Shown here in pieces: positions 46,301 through 57,222 of a stretch of 64,000 nucleotides of DNA (position 1 is its first letter; each line of letters opens with the position of its first letter). Under the pieces are notes generated by a model that had not been told where the DNA came from, made no database searches, and saw only the letters and a list, made by a program, of their open reading frames with translations. Source of the stretch: Agapanthus africanus. Its lineage: Eukaryota; Streptophyta; Magnoliopsida; Asparagales; Amaryllidaceae. The stretch lies in assembly GCA_030015575.1 (NCBI GenBank), contig CM057337.1, positions 374,937,582 through 375,001,581 on the forward strand, given 5' to 3'. The position numbers were made by a program, and so were the translations under genes.

Positions 46301-46795
46301 TGAAATACCTGGTTTGGTCGTGAATATCAGTCGCAATTTACTTTGCCCTCTTACTAATCCCTTGCTTTGTCTAAACTTAATACCTTCTGTACACCATCGT
46401 TATGCTAATTGGTTTTCTTCATTCCCTACCAGTCGGCACCAGCCTATGGTTTGGAAGAAGACTATCAAATTTGCGTAATAGGTGTACTATCTCCTAAACC
46501 AAGGAGTACTCGCAACCTGAGAGAAGGTAAAAGGAGAAGACAACTGAATAGTCCTATTCGTTTCCTCCAGAACCTAAAACCATCCTCGAATAAATTCTTT
46601 CGAGTTCATATCTAACCATACGATGGTTTTGTCCAATGGAAGTGGACGTTCGTAGTAATACGGGGTGTCCTGGAGAAAAGGGTAAAAGTAGGAGTGGCAA
46701 TGAGGTCTGCAACTCTGACAATCCAAAAGCCAGTGTTAAGAAGGTTCGGTCAACTTGGTCACTGAGTCATAGTCTTAGGGTCAGGTCAATGGTCG
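43380..46795 (-). pseudogene. E6 decayed gag-pol
   Basis: Colinear with E5 33234-36660, inverted. YLDD of RT is at 44290-44301 in a short 69-codon frame; E5 stays open for longer there, so the two copies carry different extra breaks. The RNase H remnant NKADPLTEAIPRTQ then stop is near 43483-43527. The gag part again shows two related blocks (about 45960-46160 and 46380-46560 by their GGTTTTCTTC words). No functional frame. Confidence 0.82.
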
Positions 46796-47104
46796 CTGCC
46801 AAAGAGAGAGAGAAAAGAAACACTCAGCGTGCACTCTAACCTAGATCAGAATGGTTACCAATTTATCTAATCTGGAATCCTCCCACTGTACCTCAAATTC
46901 TCCTCCAAACCTGAAAGAAGAATTAGTCGGGGTCACCCGAGGAGTAAACTAAATCTTCAGTGGGAATCGGGATCCAACTATCATCGCATGATAACGTGAT
47001 GGAATCCGCTCACGCTATCACACTCCAGAAGGTATGCGCATATCTGGCAAGTTTCAGTTCTTTTGAAACTCCCGATGTGATTTCTGCCCCATGCTCTTAT
47101 GACC

Positions 47105-47298
47105 TTGACTTTGGCGAACATATCATAAGTCACATGTCAAGTTCTACCCATTATTCTCCAGGTTAATTTGAATCCACCCGTACATACCCTTGACTTTGGC
47201 CAACATGGCAGTACGACTGTTCCAAACCAACGCATCTATCTATGCTGCATATGAATACCCAATAGCTACCAATCACTGTGCCTTGACTTTGGCCAACA
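47105..47298 (-). repeat. E6 triple hairpin repeat, loop CAAA
   Basis: Minus-strand copies TGTTCGCCAAAGTCAA (47105-47120), TGTTGGCCAAAGTCAA (47190-47205) and TGTTGGCCAAAGTCAA (47283-47298). Spacing 85 and 93 nt. The loop is that of E3, not that of the sister element E5. Confidence 0.75.
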
Positions 47299-47439
47299 TA
47301 CACAGCTTGAATACTATTGACCACCCATATGAAACGACGGAGGGCTACGAATGGTTTCTGGCGAAAACCTTTAACGTAAAGAACTTGATATCGTTGAAGG
47401 AACTGATAGCTTTTAAAAATATAGTGACGAAAACCTTCG

Positions 47440-47670
47440 CTAAAGAGGTCACTCCCGGTGAAGGGATCTCGGCTCTTTCCCCGTAGAATGGGGTGCAGGA
47501 TATTCTAACTGAATACCTCGGTGCAAAGCAAAAGTAGTCGGCTATAGTGAAGTTAATGCCCTGACGCAAACTTCTGTCCAAGGGGTCACTCCCGGTGAAG
47601 GGATCTCGGCCCTTGCCTCGTCGACTGAGGAGCAGGATATTCTAAATGAATACCGCGATGCAAAACAAAA
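47440..47670 (-). repeat. Duplicated GATCCCTTCACCGGGAG module, E6
   Basis: Two minus-strand copies, each with GAGATCCCTTCACCGGGAG and TGACC. Confidence 0.68.
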
Positions 47671-47814
47671 GTGAACGTCCTTGCAATAACAGCTTTTTGA
47701 AAAGTGTTCCAACAACATCAGATTAGGTTTGTTTTTAAACTTGCATTGATCCGAATCAATGCAGTCCCATCAATTGATCACACCATAAAGAACGAAAATA
47801 TACTGATGTACGTA

Positions 47815-47908
47815 TATGCCATCCGCATTCGCCACTGGGTCCCGTCATTACCCGTTAGGTTAGCTAACTAACGACAGAGCGGGGACTGGACTATCGCGGA
47901 TGCAAAAT
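47815..47908 (-). other. Conserved leader block, E6
   Basis: As E5, including the near-palindrome around TTAGCTAA. Confidence 0.65.
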
Positions 47909-48828
47909 ATATACAACATCTACTAATATATTTACCAATATATTATATTCGCTCAAGGCGTGAATAAAATGCAACATCACAGAGAATGAACAGCATCACA
48001 GAAACAATACAGATATCTGGGATCCCCGAGTTTCACAGAGCCGCTGAAACCCGACGTTCCCCTGGTCGTGTGGATAGCCTGTGCAATGAAATCCTAGACC
48101 CCTACGGGCGCGGCAAGTCACCCGCCAAAACCTGAAGCGAGGCAGCCCCCTTCAGCACCGTGAATGGACCACCCAGCACTTCACGGAATCCGGTAACTTG
48201 GGCACCCCTCCTGGGTCAACCTGTACCCCCTACGAGTGCGGCGAATAGCCCGCCAATTCTAGAGTGAAGCCCCCTCCGTCTCAATGCCATGAGATGCGGG
48301 CTTGTTGCCCTCTAGAATCCGGCTATCCGTGCACCCCTCCGCGGGGCAACCCTAGTACAGAAAGTAAAATATACATACAACGGGTACATCGACCGCAACC
48401 AGGTCGTGCCCCAAAAGAATAATACAATCAGGCAGTGACGGCAGTCCACATGTCGGACGCTCGCCCCGCAATATCAAATGTACATAATACAACCACAACT
48501 GTACTAGCATTGCATCCAGGCTATCCCCCACGACCGATCCGCAACATCACAGCAAAAACAGAACATCAACGTGAAAGTCACGTTCGCAAATCCGTCTAAC
48601 CGGGCTATAGCAGTTAGACCGGATTTACCGATCGAGTGACATTCACGGTCGCAGATATAATGTAAATACTGTGAAATAATGTGTTTAAAATATCCGATCA
48701 ATCAAATTTTAACAAGTGGGCCCCAAACAATACTGTAGCACTCACAGAAATTATGGGCCCAAAATTAATATTCCAAAACCCATATTTTAAGCCCAGAAAG
48801 CCTCTGTAAAAAATTGGTGCAGGGATCC

Positions 48829-48883
48829 CCACAGTGAGCGGCGGGAAGGGGGTATTTGCGGCGGTTCCGCGCTCCCACTGTGG
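48829..48883 (-). other. GC-rich leader foldback, E6 (short form)
   Basis: CCACAGTG (48829-48836) and CACTGTGG (48876-48883) pair perfectly, with inner GAGCG...GGAA/TTCC...CGCTC. About half the length of the others. Confidence 0.55.
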
Positions 48884-49071
48884 ATTCACTTCATCGAATT
48901 TTTACAGAGCTCTTAGATTTTCCAGTACATCAATATTTTACAACCTGAAAAATTTTTCGAGACCAGAAATTTTCAACAGAAAACTGATGCAAGCAAAAAA
49001 TGTGGTTTTGGGATTTTGGTCGATCGGAAATGCAAAACACATTACACCAAGCTAGACTAAGTTAATGGCGA

Positions 49072-49084
49072 GGCTCTGATACCA
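49072..49084 (-). promoter_or_regulatory. E6 primer-binding site
   Basis: TGGTATCAGAGCC on the minus strand. Confidence 0.9.
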
Positions 49085-49085
49085 C

Positions 49086-51344
49086 TGTAAGTGCACGGCG
49101 GCGCCCCGGCCGTCAAACCGACGGCCAAATGCGGAAGCGGTGATAAACTTTAATTTTTCTTGAACTGGCAAACCGCCGCGCACTAATACCCGGATCGAAC
49201 CATTAATTAGTCCTAGCAAACAACAAGAAAGGGAATAGAGATATACCGACGATCCAAGTCCTCCGGTCTTCTCGTCATCATCCCGATCTCCTGCGGAATG
49301 TCCCGTCTCCTCCTCGTCGCCGGAAGTGCACCACATCGCCTACTTATTTTACGGGCTCCCACCTCAATGCCGAGGCAACTCGGGCACGAAGCCGGCTACT
49401 CGACGTGCCCAAGGTTCGTTGTAGAATATCTAGAGAAGAAGTCTCATTTCGGGGTTGTAGGAATTGCCTTTTGGTGGAGGAAATGATATGAGCTTGTGGA
49501 GATGAAACGTGTGGGATTTTACAAAGCTAGAATGACAAAAATCCCACCCCAAGAATTTTGGACAGCCCCCTCCCATAGTGGCCGGCCATGTAAAATGGTG
49601 GTGAAGAGAAATGAGAGAGTGGAGAGAGTGTATCAAAAATTGGGAGCCATCCTCATATCATGCAAGAGAGAGAAAAGAAAACTCATCATGAAAAGAAATG
49701 ATCACCAAATCAAACCCATACTCTACACACTAATCATCAACAACCATGATACTTTCAAAGTCAAGCCATCATGAAGTGATTAAGTCAAAAAGGTCAAGGT
49801 ATGGTGCTCATCATGAAAACCATCATGATGCAACAAGATGCAAAGAACCCCCTCCACTAATGCCTATTTGCAACAATGCAAATAAACCCTCCTCCACCAA
49901 TCTTCGGCCAATGAACGGAACGATGGAAATTGGCCGAAACGGAAAGCAAACTGGCAACTCCAGAAAACTGGTCCCGTAATAAATTACAGGAAAAACCCCG
50001 ATACTGTGCATACACACCCGCATCTGTATTTCGACCGAAATACAAATGCAATGAGACAAAATCTACACTGTACTATACTAGGATCCGGCTTAAACCAAAG
50101 CCGGCTAGTAATATCTGTTCGATCCTGATCCGTGCAATACCGCACGTATCTGATCGAACCCTGCCATATATCCATACGGCCTATAGTACAAACTGTCCGA
50201 TCCTGATCCGTGCAATACCGCACGTATCTGAACGGACCTTGCCATATCTCCATACGGCCTCTACAACCTTTCGCCCGAAAGCTGAGTAACTGAATGTGGG
50301 GGACTCTAAAGACTCGTCAACACCACGGTTGTGGATTTAACCACTAGCACGTCAGAGGTATAAGCCAATACGTAACGGGCTACCAGGTATTGACTAAAAG
50401 GGACGTCTGCGAGCGAACTCAGCCTGACAACCCTACTAAGCCTGTCAGTGACAATATCCGTACAGTCCGGTCCGTTCGTCTATGAGCATCGCATGGCGGG
50501 CCTAGGGGGTTGGTAAAAGTCAGACCCCCAAAAGCGGTACAAGTCGTGTCGGAGTGTAGCCCAGAACACCCTGAGATACTACTGGAATACCTACCAGTAA
50601 ATCTCCTTGCCTCGGCCGAGGGCTTCGTGTAATGGCTCTCCTAGACACAGCACGACCTCACCCCTAATACCGGGAGAGACGAACCCCTGAAGATACGCTC
50701 ACTGCCTCCATGTGGCTCGGGACTGTACCCAACTAAAACCTGTTTGCACGACTCCTTTGAGCCGTGGTAGGGTAGTAATCAAAGTACAGTGGGAACTCAC
50801 ACAAGACAAATGACGATCCCCAGGTCGATGAACTAACCTGTACACATGTCACCAGGGAACTGCCATCTGACGTCTGGTATATGACCAACTGGCATGTTCC
50901 CGGCGAGTCCTGTCCGGTGTACTCATAACCCAATGAGCACCTGTATACATCTTAGGTGAACCAACTGACACCAGTGGCTTATGAGACCGGCCACCGCCCT
51001 TCGTCGGGGTCTCGACTGTATACACTAGTCTACTATGGAGAATCGATGCCCTGTCTCGAAACTCTCACGACTAGGGACCTTTTAAGGATATGCTTATAGA
51101 CCCCCAGCTCCCACTTATATGATCGCCCTCATACTGCTGGTGGTCAAGCAAGAATCCTAGGGGCTCTATCAACGTGTAATAGCGACGTGTCAGGTCACTT
51201 AAAACAGTACACGATGATAAAGGTAAACCAGATAGCATACTATCATCTCGAGTAAGACTGTCCTACCGGGATAGGTCCTCCCTCAATCATTGCAATCACG
51301 TACCTGTGATCCAATAATTGACTCTGAGGGCACTATCTCCAACA
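49086..51344 (-). repeat. E6 5' LTR
   Basis: 2259 bp with intact TGTTGGAG end at 51344; ends TTACA at 49086. Confidence 0.94.
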
Positions 51345-51349
51345 TAAGT

Positions 51350-51515
51350 GATATACAAAAATAAACACATGTACACATTGAAGCAGAAACAAACCAAGTA
51401 GCATACTACTATTTTGAGCAAGATTGTACATACAAGGTGAATATCCCAAGCTTCCATTAAGTAATATACAAACTAGTATGATACAGTAATGGCCTCTAGG
51501 GCATATACACCAACA
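51350..51515 (-). repeat. E1 LTR, terminal part
   Basis: 166 bp completing the E1 LTR after E6, ending at the TGTTGGTG terminus. Confidence 0.85.
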
Positions 51516-52027
51516 AGTATAACATGCGGGTTCGGTCAATACATCCATATTATTATCTTTATTAAGGCATGATATGGTCGCTACCTGGAGAGAGAGAGAA
51601 GAAAACACTTTAGCGTATGCTCTTGCAAGATCAGATTGGTTATTATCTTATCTAATCAGGATGGCTCCCACTGTTTTTATCAAATCTTCTTTCAAACCCT
51701 AAAAGGAAAGACTAGCCGGGATTAATTACACCCTACAATTTCGCCAATCTTTCAGCCAGGCCAGTGTCAGTACTTTGAGGGAGGTTCCCCGTGCTTTCGC
51801 ACGGACCTAATTAAAGTAAACCTCGTTTTCCCAGAGGCATAACCCCGTTGACACCTTTCTAGACACCTACTTGATCGGCTAATTGTCCTGTGTAAAACTC
51901 TCCCGGGAGTAACAATTACTCGCAGTGGGTATCGGGATCCAACTATCTCATAGAAGGTATGCAATCTCATTGCAAATCTCAACTCTTGAAATTCCTGATA
52001 ATATTTTGCCCCAAGCATCCCATGACC

Positions 52028-52222
52028 TTGACGGAGGTCAACAAACCACAGGGTGCAAGTCAAGTTCAACCCGTCATTTCTTGATTGAATCAAACCCACC
52101 CGCACGACCCTTGACGGAGGTCAACAAGGTCGTACGACTACCCTAATCCAATCTGCATCATATGCATAAGCAGATAAATACTAGTTAGCTACCGCACACT
52201 ACGCCTTGACGGAGGTCAACAA
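52028..52222 (-). repeat. E7 triple hairpin repeat, loop CTCC
   Basis: Three identical copies of TTGTTGACCTCCGTCAA (minus strand) at 52028-52044, 52111-52127 and 52206-52222; perfect TTGAC/GTCAA stem. Spacing 83 and 95 nt. Confidence 0.78.
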
Positions 52223-52374
52223 ACGTAGCACGAATACTAAGTAGGACTTATCTGAAATGACGGAGGGCTACGACAGGTTTTTCTGAAAACCTATTGCGTA
52301 ATGAACTTGATATCGTTGTAGAATCTAGTGAATTTTTGAAATAGAGTGATTTTAAGGCTTTCATTAGTTTTGCT

Positions 52375-52605
52375 AAAGAGGTCACTCCCGGTGAAGGGAT
52401 CTCGGCTCTTTCCTCATCGAATAAGGTGCGGGATATATCATATACATCACTATGCAAAGCAAAACTCCAAAAGCAATCAAAAACAAACCGAGTGTTGTAG
52501 CATCTGCCAGTTTTGCTAAAGAGGTCACTCCCGGTGAAGGGATCTCGGCTCTTTCCTCATCAAATAAGGTGCAGGGTATATCATATATACCGCTATGCAA
52601 AGCAA
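52375..52605 (-). repeat. Duplicated GATCCCTTCACCGGGAG module, E7
   Basis: Copies at about 52375-52460 and 52515-52605 on the minus strand, very similar to each other. Confidence 0.7.
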
Positions 52606-52740
52606 AACTGTAGCTACCCTTTTTTTAAAAAAATTTTTGATTCTACAACATCTTTTAGGTTTCTTTTCTTTCATTAATCACATTAATGAAGTCCCATCAT
52701 TTAAGTCACCTAAACATCACAGATAAATACGACGTACACT

Positions 52741-52834
52741 TATGCCATCCGCATTCGCCTCGATGTCCCCTCGTGCACCGTTAGGTTAGGTAACTAATGG
52801 CACAGCAGGGCAGGGCTAGCGTGGGTGTAAAACA
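52741..52834 (-). other. Conserved leader block, E7
   Basis: The most diverged version (GTTAGGTTAGGTAACTAATGG centre), but order and both ends are kept. Confidence 0.6.
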
Positions 52835-54079
52835 TAAGTAACGCCTATATAATATATCATATATACTATATACAGTATTTATCACAGAACATCACATGAT
52901 CACATCACAAATATCGCAGCAGAAGAAACATATGAAACATTGGATATAATAGGACGTCCGTGTTTTATTTTGAGCCTCTATAAAACACGGATTCCACGGT
53001 CGTGACGAATAGCCAAACCCACACCCCTAGACCCCTACGAGAGCGGCAAGCAACCCTACCAATTCTAGGGTTAGGAGACCCAGACTCGACTCCTCGAGTT
53101 GGTCTCCTACTGGACCCTAGAACCCGGTTACTTGTGCTCCCCTCCTTGGGTCTATCCTAGTGCGGAAAAGTAAATAATATACAAATGGTGACATCAACCT
53201 CATCCCGGAAGTGCCCCAATAAAAGAATATTACATACATTTAAATTTACATGAATGAAAATATAAAACTCTCATCTCACATAAAACCCCTGGCTATTCAG
53301 AACGCGACGATCCAATATAACATATCCAGCAACACATAATATCACATGTCATCAACGTAAGTAAATATGCGCATACCAATTGTCGTTGACATATAGCAAC
53401 GAAACCGGCGATATCACATATTAAACTTACGGTCGCAGAAAAGAAAGTGTAAAACTACAACATTTGGAATCCACAATCTTTTTAGACATCGTAAATCCGA
53501 AATATCACATACTTCGCATTTCATGCCTAACTTTGGGAATTCCACATATTGTATCACATTCCAGATAAATAGACAGTATTAAATTTTCCGATTGAATAAT
53601 CAAATACCCAAGATTTCCTATATAGCTCAACACTTGAGGGGAGTTCAAAAATTCCAGAATACGTCACAGTAGCAACGGTCCAGCCATAGAAGGGTCAAGC
53701 CAACGCCTCACATGTGGCACGCCGTACTGCCCCAAACCCTAAGGTTCAAAGGGCAGTTCAAGACGGTCACATAATCGAGTTAAGGTTTGTTGTCTTCTAG
53801 AGGGTCCATCGCGCCACATGCACGTTTTTCCGAAAGATTTAAACCCGAGAAAAATTCAACACTTGAATGTTTTTCGTGCCGGGAAAAATTGAGTTAATGA
53901 TATCTGTTCGAACATTTTAGTACTTTCTAAATTATCCGGAATAACATAACAAAATTAAATTCTCCGATCGAATCGACGATTTCAAAATAAACCCCAAAAT
54001 ACTCAACACTTGAGTCAGAATACAAAATACCCAGAAAGATATACTCACAGAAATAAACATTACTGCGGAAAATTCAAAC

Positions 54080-54162
54080 CCCATAGCTACAGTACTGCCG
54101 CGGATCCGCGGCCCAAGAGAGGTTTGGCCGCGTTTCCGCGGTGGGCTTTACTGTTCATGGGC
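54080..54162 (-). other. GC-rich leader foldback, E7
   Basis: CCCAT/ATGGG, ACAGTA/TACTGT-type outer pairs and inner CCGCGGA...CGCGGCC pairing around a short loop. Confidence 0.55.
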
Positions 54163-54326
54163 TCGTTTTCTATATTAATATTTATATTTACCTGCTGATT
54201 TTTTAGGTATTTTTAATTCAGAAAAATCACAGATTTTAAAAAATGTACAGAGAGGGGTTCATTTTGACGTTGTCGGGTTCGATCGGGGTTTTAACTTCGT
54301 TAACACAACGCCTAATGCTCTAGCTA

Positions 54327-54339
54327 GGCTTTGATACCA
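54327..54339 (-). promoter_or_regulatory. E7 primer-binding site (one mismatch)
   Basis: TGGTATCAAAGCC on the minus strand: one base differs from TGGTATCAGAGCC. Confidence 0.75.
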
Positions 54340-54340
54340 C

Positions 54341-55140
54341 TGTAGGGTTACTAGGCACACTAACAAGGCTCTACAAGGCATCGACCATGCCCGTTTAAAA
54401 AATTTATGTGCCTAAAAACCCGAAGCAAGATCTAATACTAAAGTTTAGGCGAATCTAAAGGCAAGTAAACAACTTTACTCTAAAGGGAACTCGAAATACA
54501 ACCTTTGTAGATCGGTCCTCCACTTCATTTGCTCCTTGTTGAAGTCCCTTCGCTGCGATCAAGGTTCTCCCGGGCACTTGCATGGCTTCACAATGTGAAG
54601 GGTCTCCGAGGCCGAAGATGATCTACGTCGAGGGAATTCCGACTCAAGATCCTACTTCACTAACTAGAGAATTAGTGAAGTAAACACCCTAAACTAAAGT
54701 GCTAGTCTAGTAGAGGATGGAGAAATAGGAAGTGGGTGTAGGGTTCCTAGGCACACTATAGAGGTCTCACAAGGCATCAACCATGCCAATTTCAAATTTT
54801 ATTGGTGCCGAGAAACCCTAATACGGATCGTCGGCTAGAATTCTAGGCGAAAAGATAATCTAGTTAACTACTTAACTAAAAGTTAGATGCTACAACCTTT
54901 GTAGATCCGGTTCTCCACTTCCTTAGCTCCACGTGGGTGTCCTCTCGCTGTCCATCATGAATCCCGAACTCAATCGTCGGCTTCATCGGAGAAACGGGCG
55001 AGCTAGGTCGTCGGCTTCGTGTCAAAGACGATCTACGTCGAGGCATCGCAAGTTCAAGCTCCAACTTCACAAAGTTGTGAAACTTGTGAAGAAAACACCC
55101 AAAACAACTTGGCAAGAGGTAGAGGGTGAAGAAATAGGAG
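54341..55140 (-). repeat. Tandem duplication inside E7 LTR
   Basis: Units start at 54341 and 54737 with TGTAGGGTT-A/C-CTAGGCACAC, and share AAGGCATC-A/G-ACCATGCC, ACAACCTTTGTAGATC, GATCTACGTCGAGG and GAGAAATAGGA. Clearly diverged, so old. Confidence 0.7.
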
Positions 55141-55439
55141 GTGGGTTCACTTTAGAATTGGATTTCTCTCACTATAACTCAAGTTGCCATTGATGGCATC
55201 AAGGTTTCTATCTTGAAGATGAAGAAGAAGAAGTAAATAGAATATGATAAGTCTTGAAATAAAATGAAAAATAAATCAATACTTATCATAAGCTAACCAT
55301 AGTTGAGTGTAGAGAATAAACCATGGTAACTTGGATGGGTTAGGGTTAAGCATGAAGACAAGAATGGTTAAGAAGTCAAAGCTTCATGAAGCTTCAATAA
55401 GAAACAAAGAAAGCCACCATTCTTATCTTTATCCTTTCC

Positions 55440-55471
55440 AAATAAATAAATAAACAAATAAATAAATAAAT
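55440..55471. repeat. AAAT microsatellite
   Basis: About eight AAAT units with one AAAC interruption. Confidence 0.85.
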
Positions 55472-57194
55472 GGATATGCAAAACCCTAATTATCAAATTA
55501 ATCATGGTTTAATTCTATACACTTAACTAAATGATCAAGTATCATCAAACATGATACAAATATGTGCACAAAAGTATATCACATATACTTCTTGCACATC
55601 AAGTGAGAAAATCCATATAAAGTGAACTAATACTAGCTAATGCAAAGTAATATATCAAAATATATAATTATACATTAAATCATTAAATCAACATTTGATT
55701 CAATGATCCGGTCATGTCGCACATAACCGACTAGAATCCAATGTATCGATTTATCGAATCAATGATTCGATAACTAGGTCATATCGAATATAACCAATCG
55801 AAACATATATCGCGAGAATGAAATGCGGTATCACATACACGCATTATTCTCGGTCCTGTACATATCTCATATGCGCACCTATTTCGTTTCGCTTGAGCCA
55901 GGAAACCTCTGTGTAGGACTCTAAAGACTCGTCAATACGCCGGTAGCAGATGATGATCATATCAAGCACCCACAAGCTGTTGGTGTATATGCCCTAGAGG
56001 CCATTACTGTATCATACTAGTATGTATATTACTTGATGGAAGCTTGGGATATTCACAGTTGTACAGACAATCTTGCTCAATATAGTAGTATGCTACTTGG
56101 TTTGCCTCTGCTTTAATGTGTACATGTGTGTTTATTTATTATATCACCTATACGCATTAGTAGAGCCCTTAGGATCTTTGCTTGATTACCGGCGTTGTGA
56201 TGGCGATCACACTCGTGGGGGCTGGGTAATCTACAAGCACATCCTTATACACGTCCCTAGTCGTGGGAGTACCGAGATAGGGCATCGATACTCCGGAGTA
56301 GACTAGCGTATGCGCTTCTCATCCCAGCACGGGAGACGATCTGTCCCACAGCCGTCGGTACGTCGTACTTGAGATAGTATGCGGGTGCTCGTTAGGTTAC
56401 GAGTACACTGGACAGGACTCGTCGGGAACTGATGGTTGGTATTATACCTATCGTCAGTTATCAGTTCCCAGGTGACATGAGTACAGCATAGTCCGCTGAC
56501 TTGACACTGTCACTTCGCCTCGAGTGTGTTCCCACTGTTCTTTGATTACTACCCTACCACGGCTCTACTGAGTCGTGCAAACAGGTAGTAGTTGGGAGCA
56601 GTCCCGGAGCACTTGGAGGCAGTGACGGTTAGACAGGATTCGTCTCTCCCGGTATTGGGGGTTGACATCGCGCTGTGTCTAGGAGAGCCATTACACGAGT
56701 AGTCCCTGGCCAGGGCAAGCGAGATATACTGGTAGGTTCCAGTGTTATCTCAGGGTGTTCTGGGCTTCACTCCGACACGACTTGTACCGCTATTAGGGGT
56801 CTGACGCTTGCCGCCCCCCTAGGCCCGACATGCGATGTATCAGACGAACAGACCGGACTGTACGGAGATTGTCACATGCAGACTCAGTAGGAGTTCAGAT
56901 GGGTTTACCTCATCGGCCTTCTTATCGACATCTACCTGGGGACCGTTACGTACAGCTAGTGCCGCTTGCGGTCTATGGTTAAACCCACTGCCAGCGTAGT
57001 GTCGAGTCTTTAGAGTCCCACACAGAGAGTTTCCCTGCACTGAGCGAAACGTGTAGAGGCCGTATGGTTTTACGGCAGGGCTGCGATCACTTACGTACAC
57101 TTGTGTGCGTATGATGTTCGGGCAGGCAGTACTAGTGGGCTTTGGTTTAAGCCAGATCCTAGTATTGCACGGATGGATCTGTTTTGTCTTCTGC

Positions 57195-57222
57195 GCATCC
57201 GCATTCTACGGAATACGGATGC
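57195..57222 (+). other. LTR hairpin, E8
   Basis: GCATCCG pairs with CGGATGC, continuing C-ATT/AAT-A, loop CTACGG. Same position as the E2/E5 inverted repeat, with a different stem sequence. Confidence 0.55.

Larger units (their letters stand above)
46796..49085 (-). other. E6 leader
   Basis: 2.3 kb. On the minus strand: shortened GC-rich foldback (48829-48883), conserved block (47815-47908), doubled CCCTTCACCGGGAG module (about 47440-47670), triple hairpin (47105-47298), PPT-like ACAGTGGGAG (46880-46889), pyrimidine tract with GGCAG ending at 46796. Confidence 0.8.
41110..51344 (-). mobile_element. E6: non-autonomous Copia element
   Basis: 10,235 bp, flanked by TAAGT at 41105-41109 and 51345-51349. 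On the minus strand: 5' LTR 51344-49086, PBS 49084-49072, leader to 46796, decayed gag-pol, purine tract 43379-43369, 3' LTR 43368-41110. Both LTRs are 2259 bp. Same family as E5 (shared decayed pol and LTR tandem repeat). It lies in the E1 LTR. Confidence 0.94.
1..51515 (-). mobile_element. E1: Copia LTR split by E2 and E6
   Basis: The minus-strand LTR of E1 survives in three pieces: 1-449, 40136-41109 and 51350-51515. Joined, they are colinear with the E9 LTR at about 60600-62227. E2 (450-40130) and E6 (41110-51344) are inserted in it. The outer end at 51515 reads (minus strand) TGTTGGTGTATATGCCCTAG. No purine tract follows it, so this is an outer element end: either the 5' LTR of an element extending left of the window or a solo LTR. 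AGTAT (51516-51520) would be its target duplication, but the left copy is not visible. About 500 nt of the LTR lie off the left edge. Confidence 0.8.
51516..54340 (-). other. E7 leader
   Basis: 2.8 kb, the longest leader here. Minus-strand order: GC-rich foldback (54080-54162), conserved block (52741-52834), doubled CCCTTCACCGGGAG module (52375-52605), triple hairpin (52028-52222), PPT-like ACAGTGGGAG (51668-51677), and a CT tract with CCAG ending at 51585. The stretch 52870-54080 is AT-rich and I see no ORF or further motif in it. Confidence 0.75.
51516..55977 (-). mobile_element. E7: Copia element, host of E1 and E8 (partial)
   Basis: Minus strand. Visible: 5' LTR from 54341 rightward to 55977, where E8 interrupts it, PBS 54327-54339, and leader down to 51516, where E1 interrupts it. 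The internal region would continue left of E1, outside the window. The few bases of the gag position that remain (51516-51584) already contain stops, so E7 is probably non-autonomous or old. Confidence 0.82.
54341..55977 (-). repeat. E7 5' LTR, partial
   Basis: 1637 bp visible from the PBS-side end (TGTAGGG in plus orientation) to the E8 insertion. Its first ~400 bp are a diverged tandem duplication of the next ~400 bp (starts at 54341 and 54737). An (AAAT)n tract lies at 55440-55471. Recognisable LTR words resume near 55900 (GACTCTAAAGACTCGTC). Confidence 0.75.

Noticed and set aside
54876..55193. Overlapping frames on both strands at 54876-55193 as a host gene
   Set aside because: They fall within the duplicated part of the E7 LTR; the other unit of the duplication does not keep the frames.
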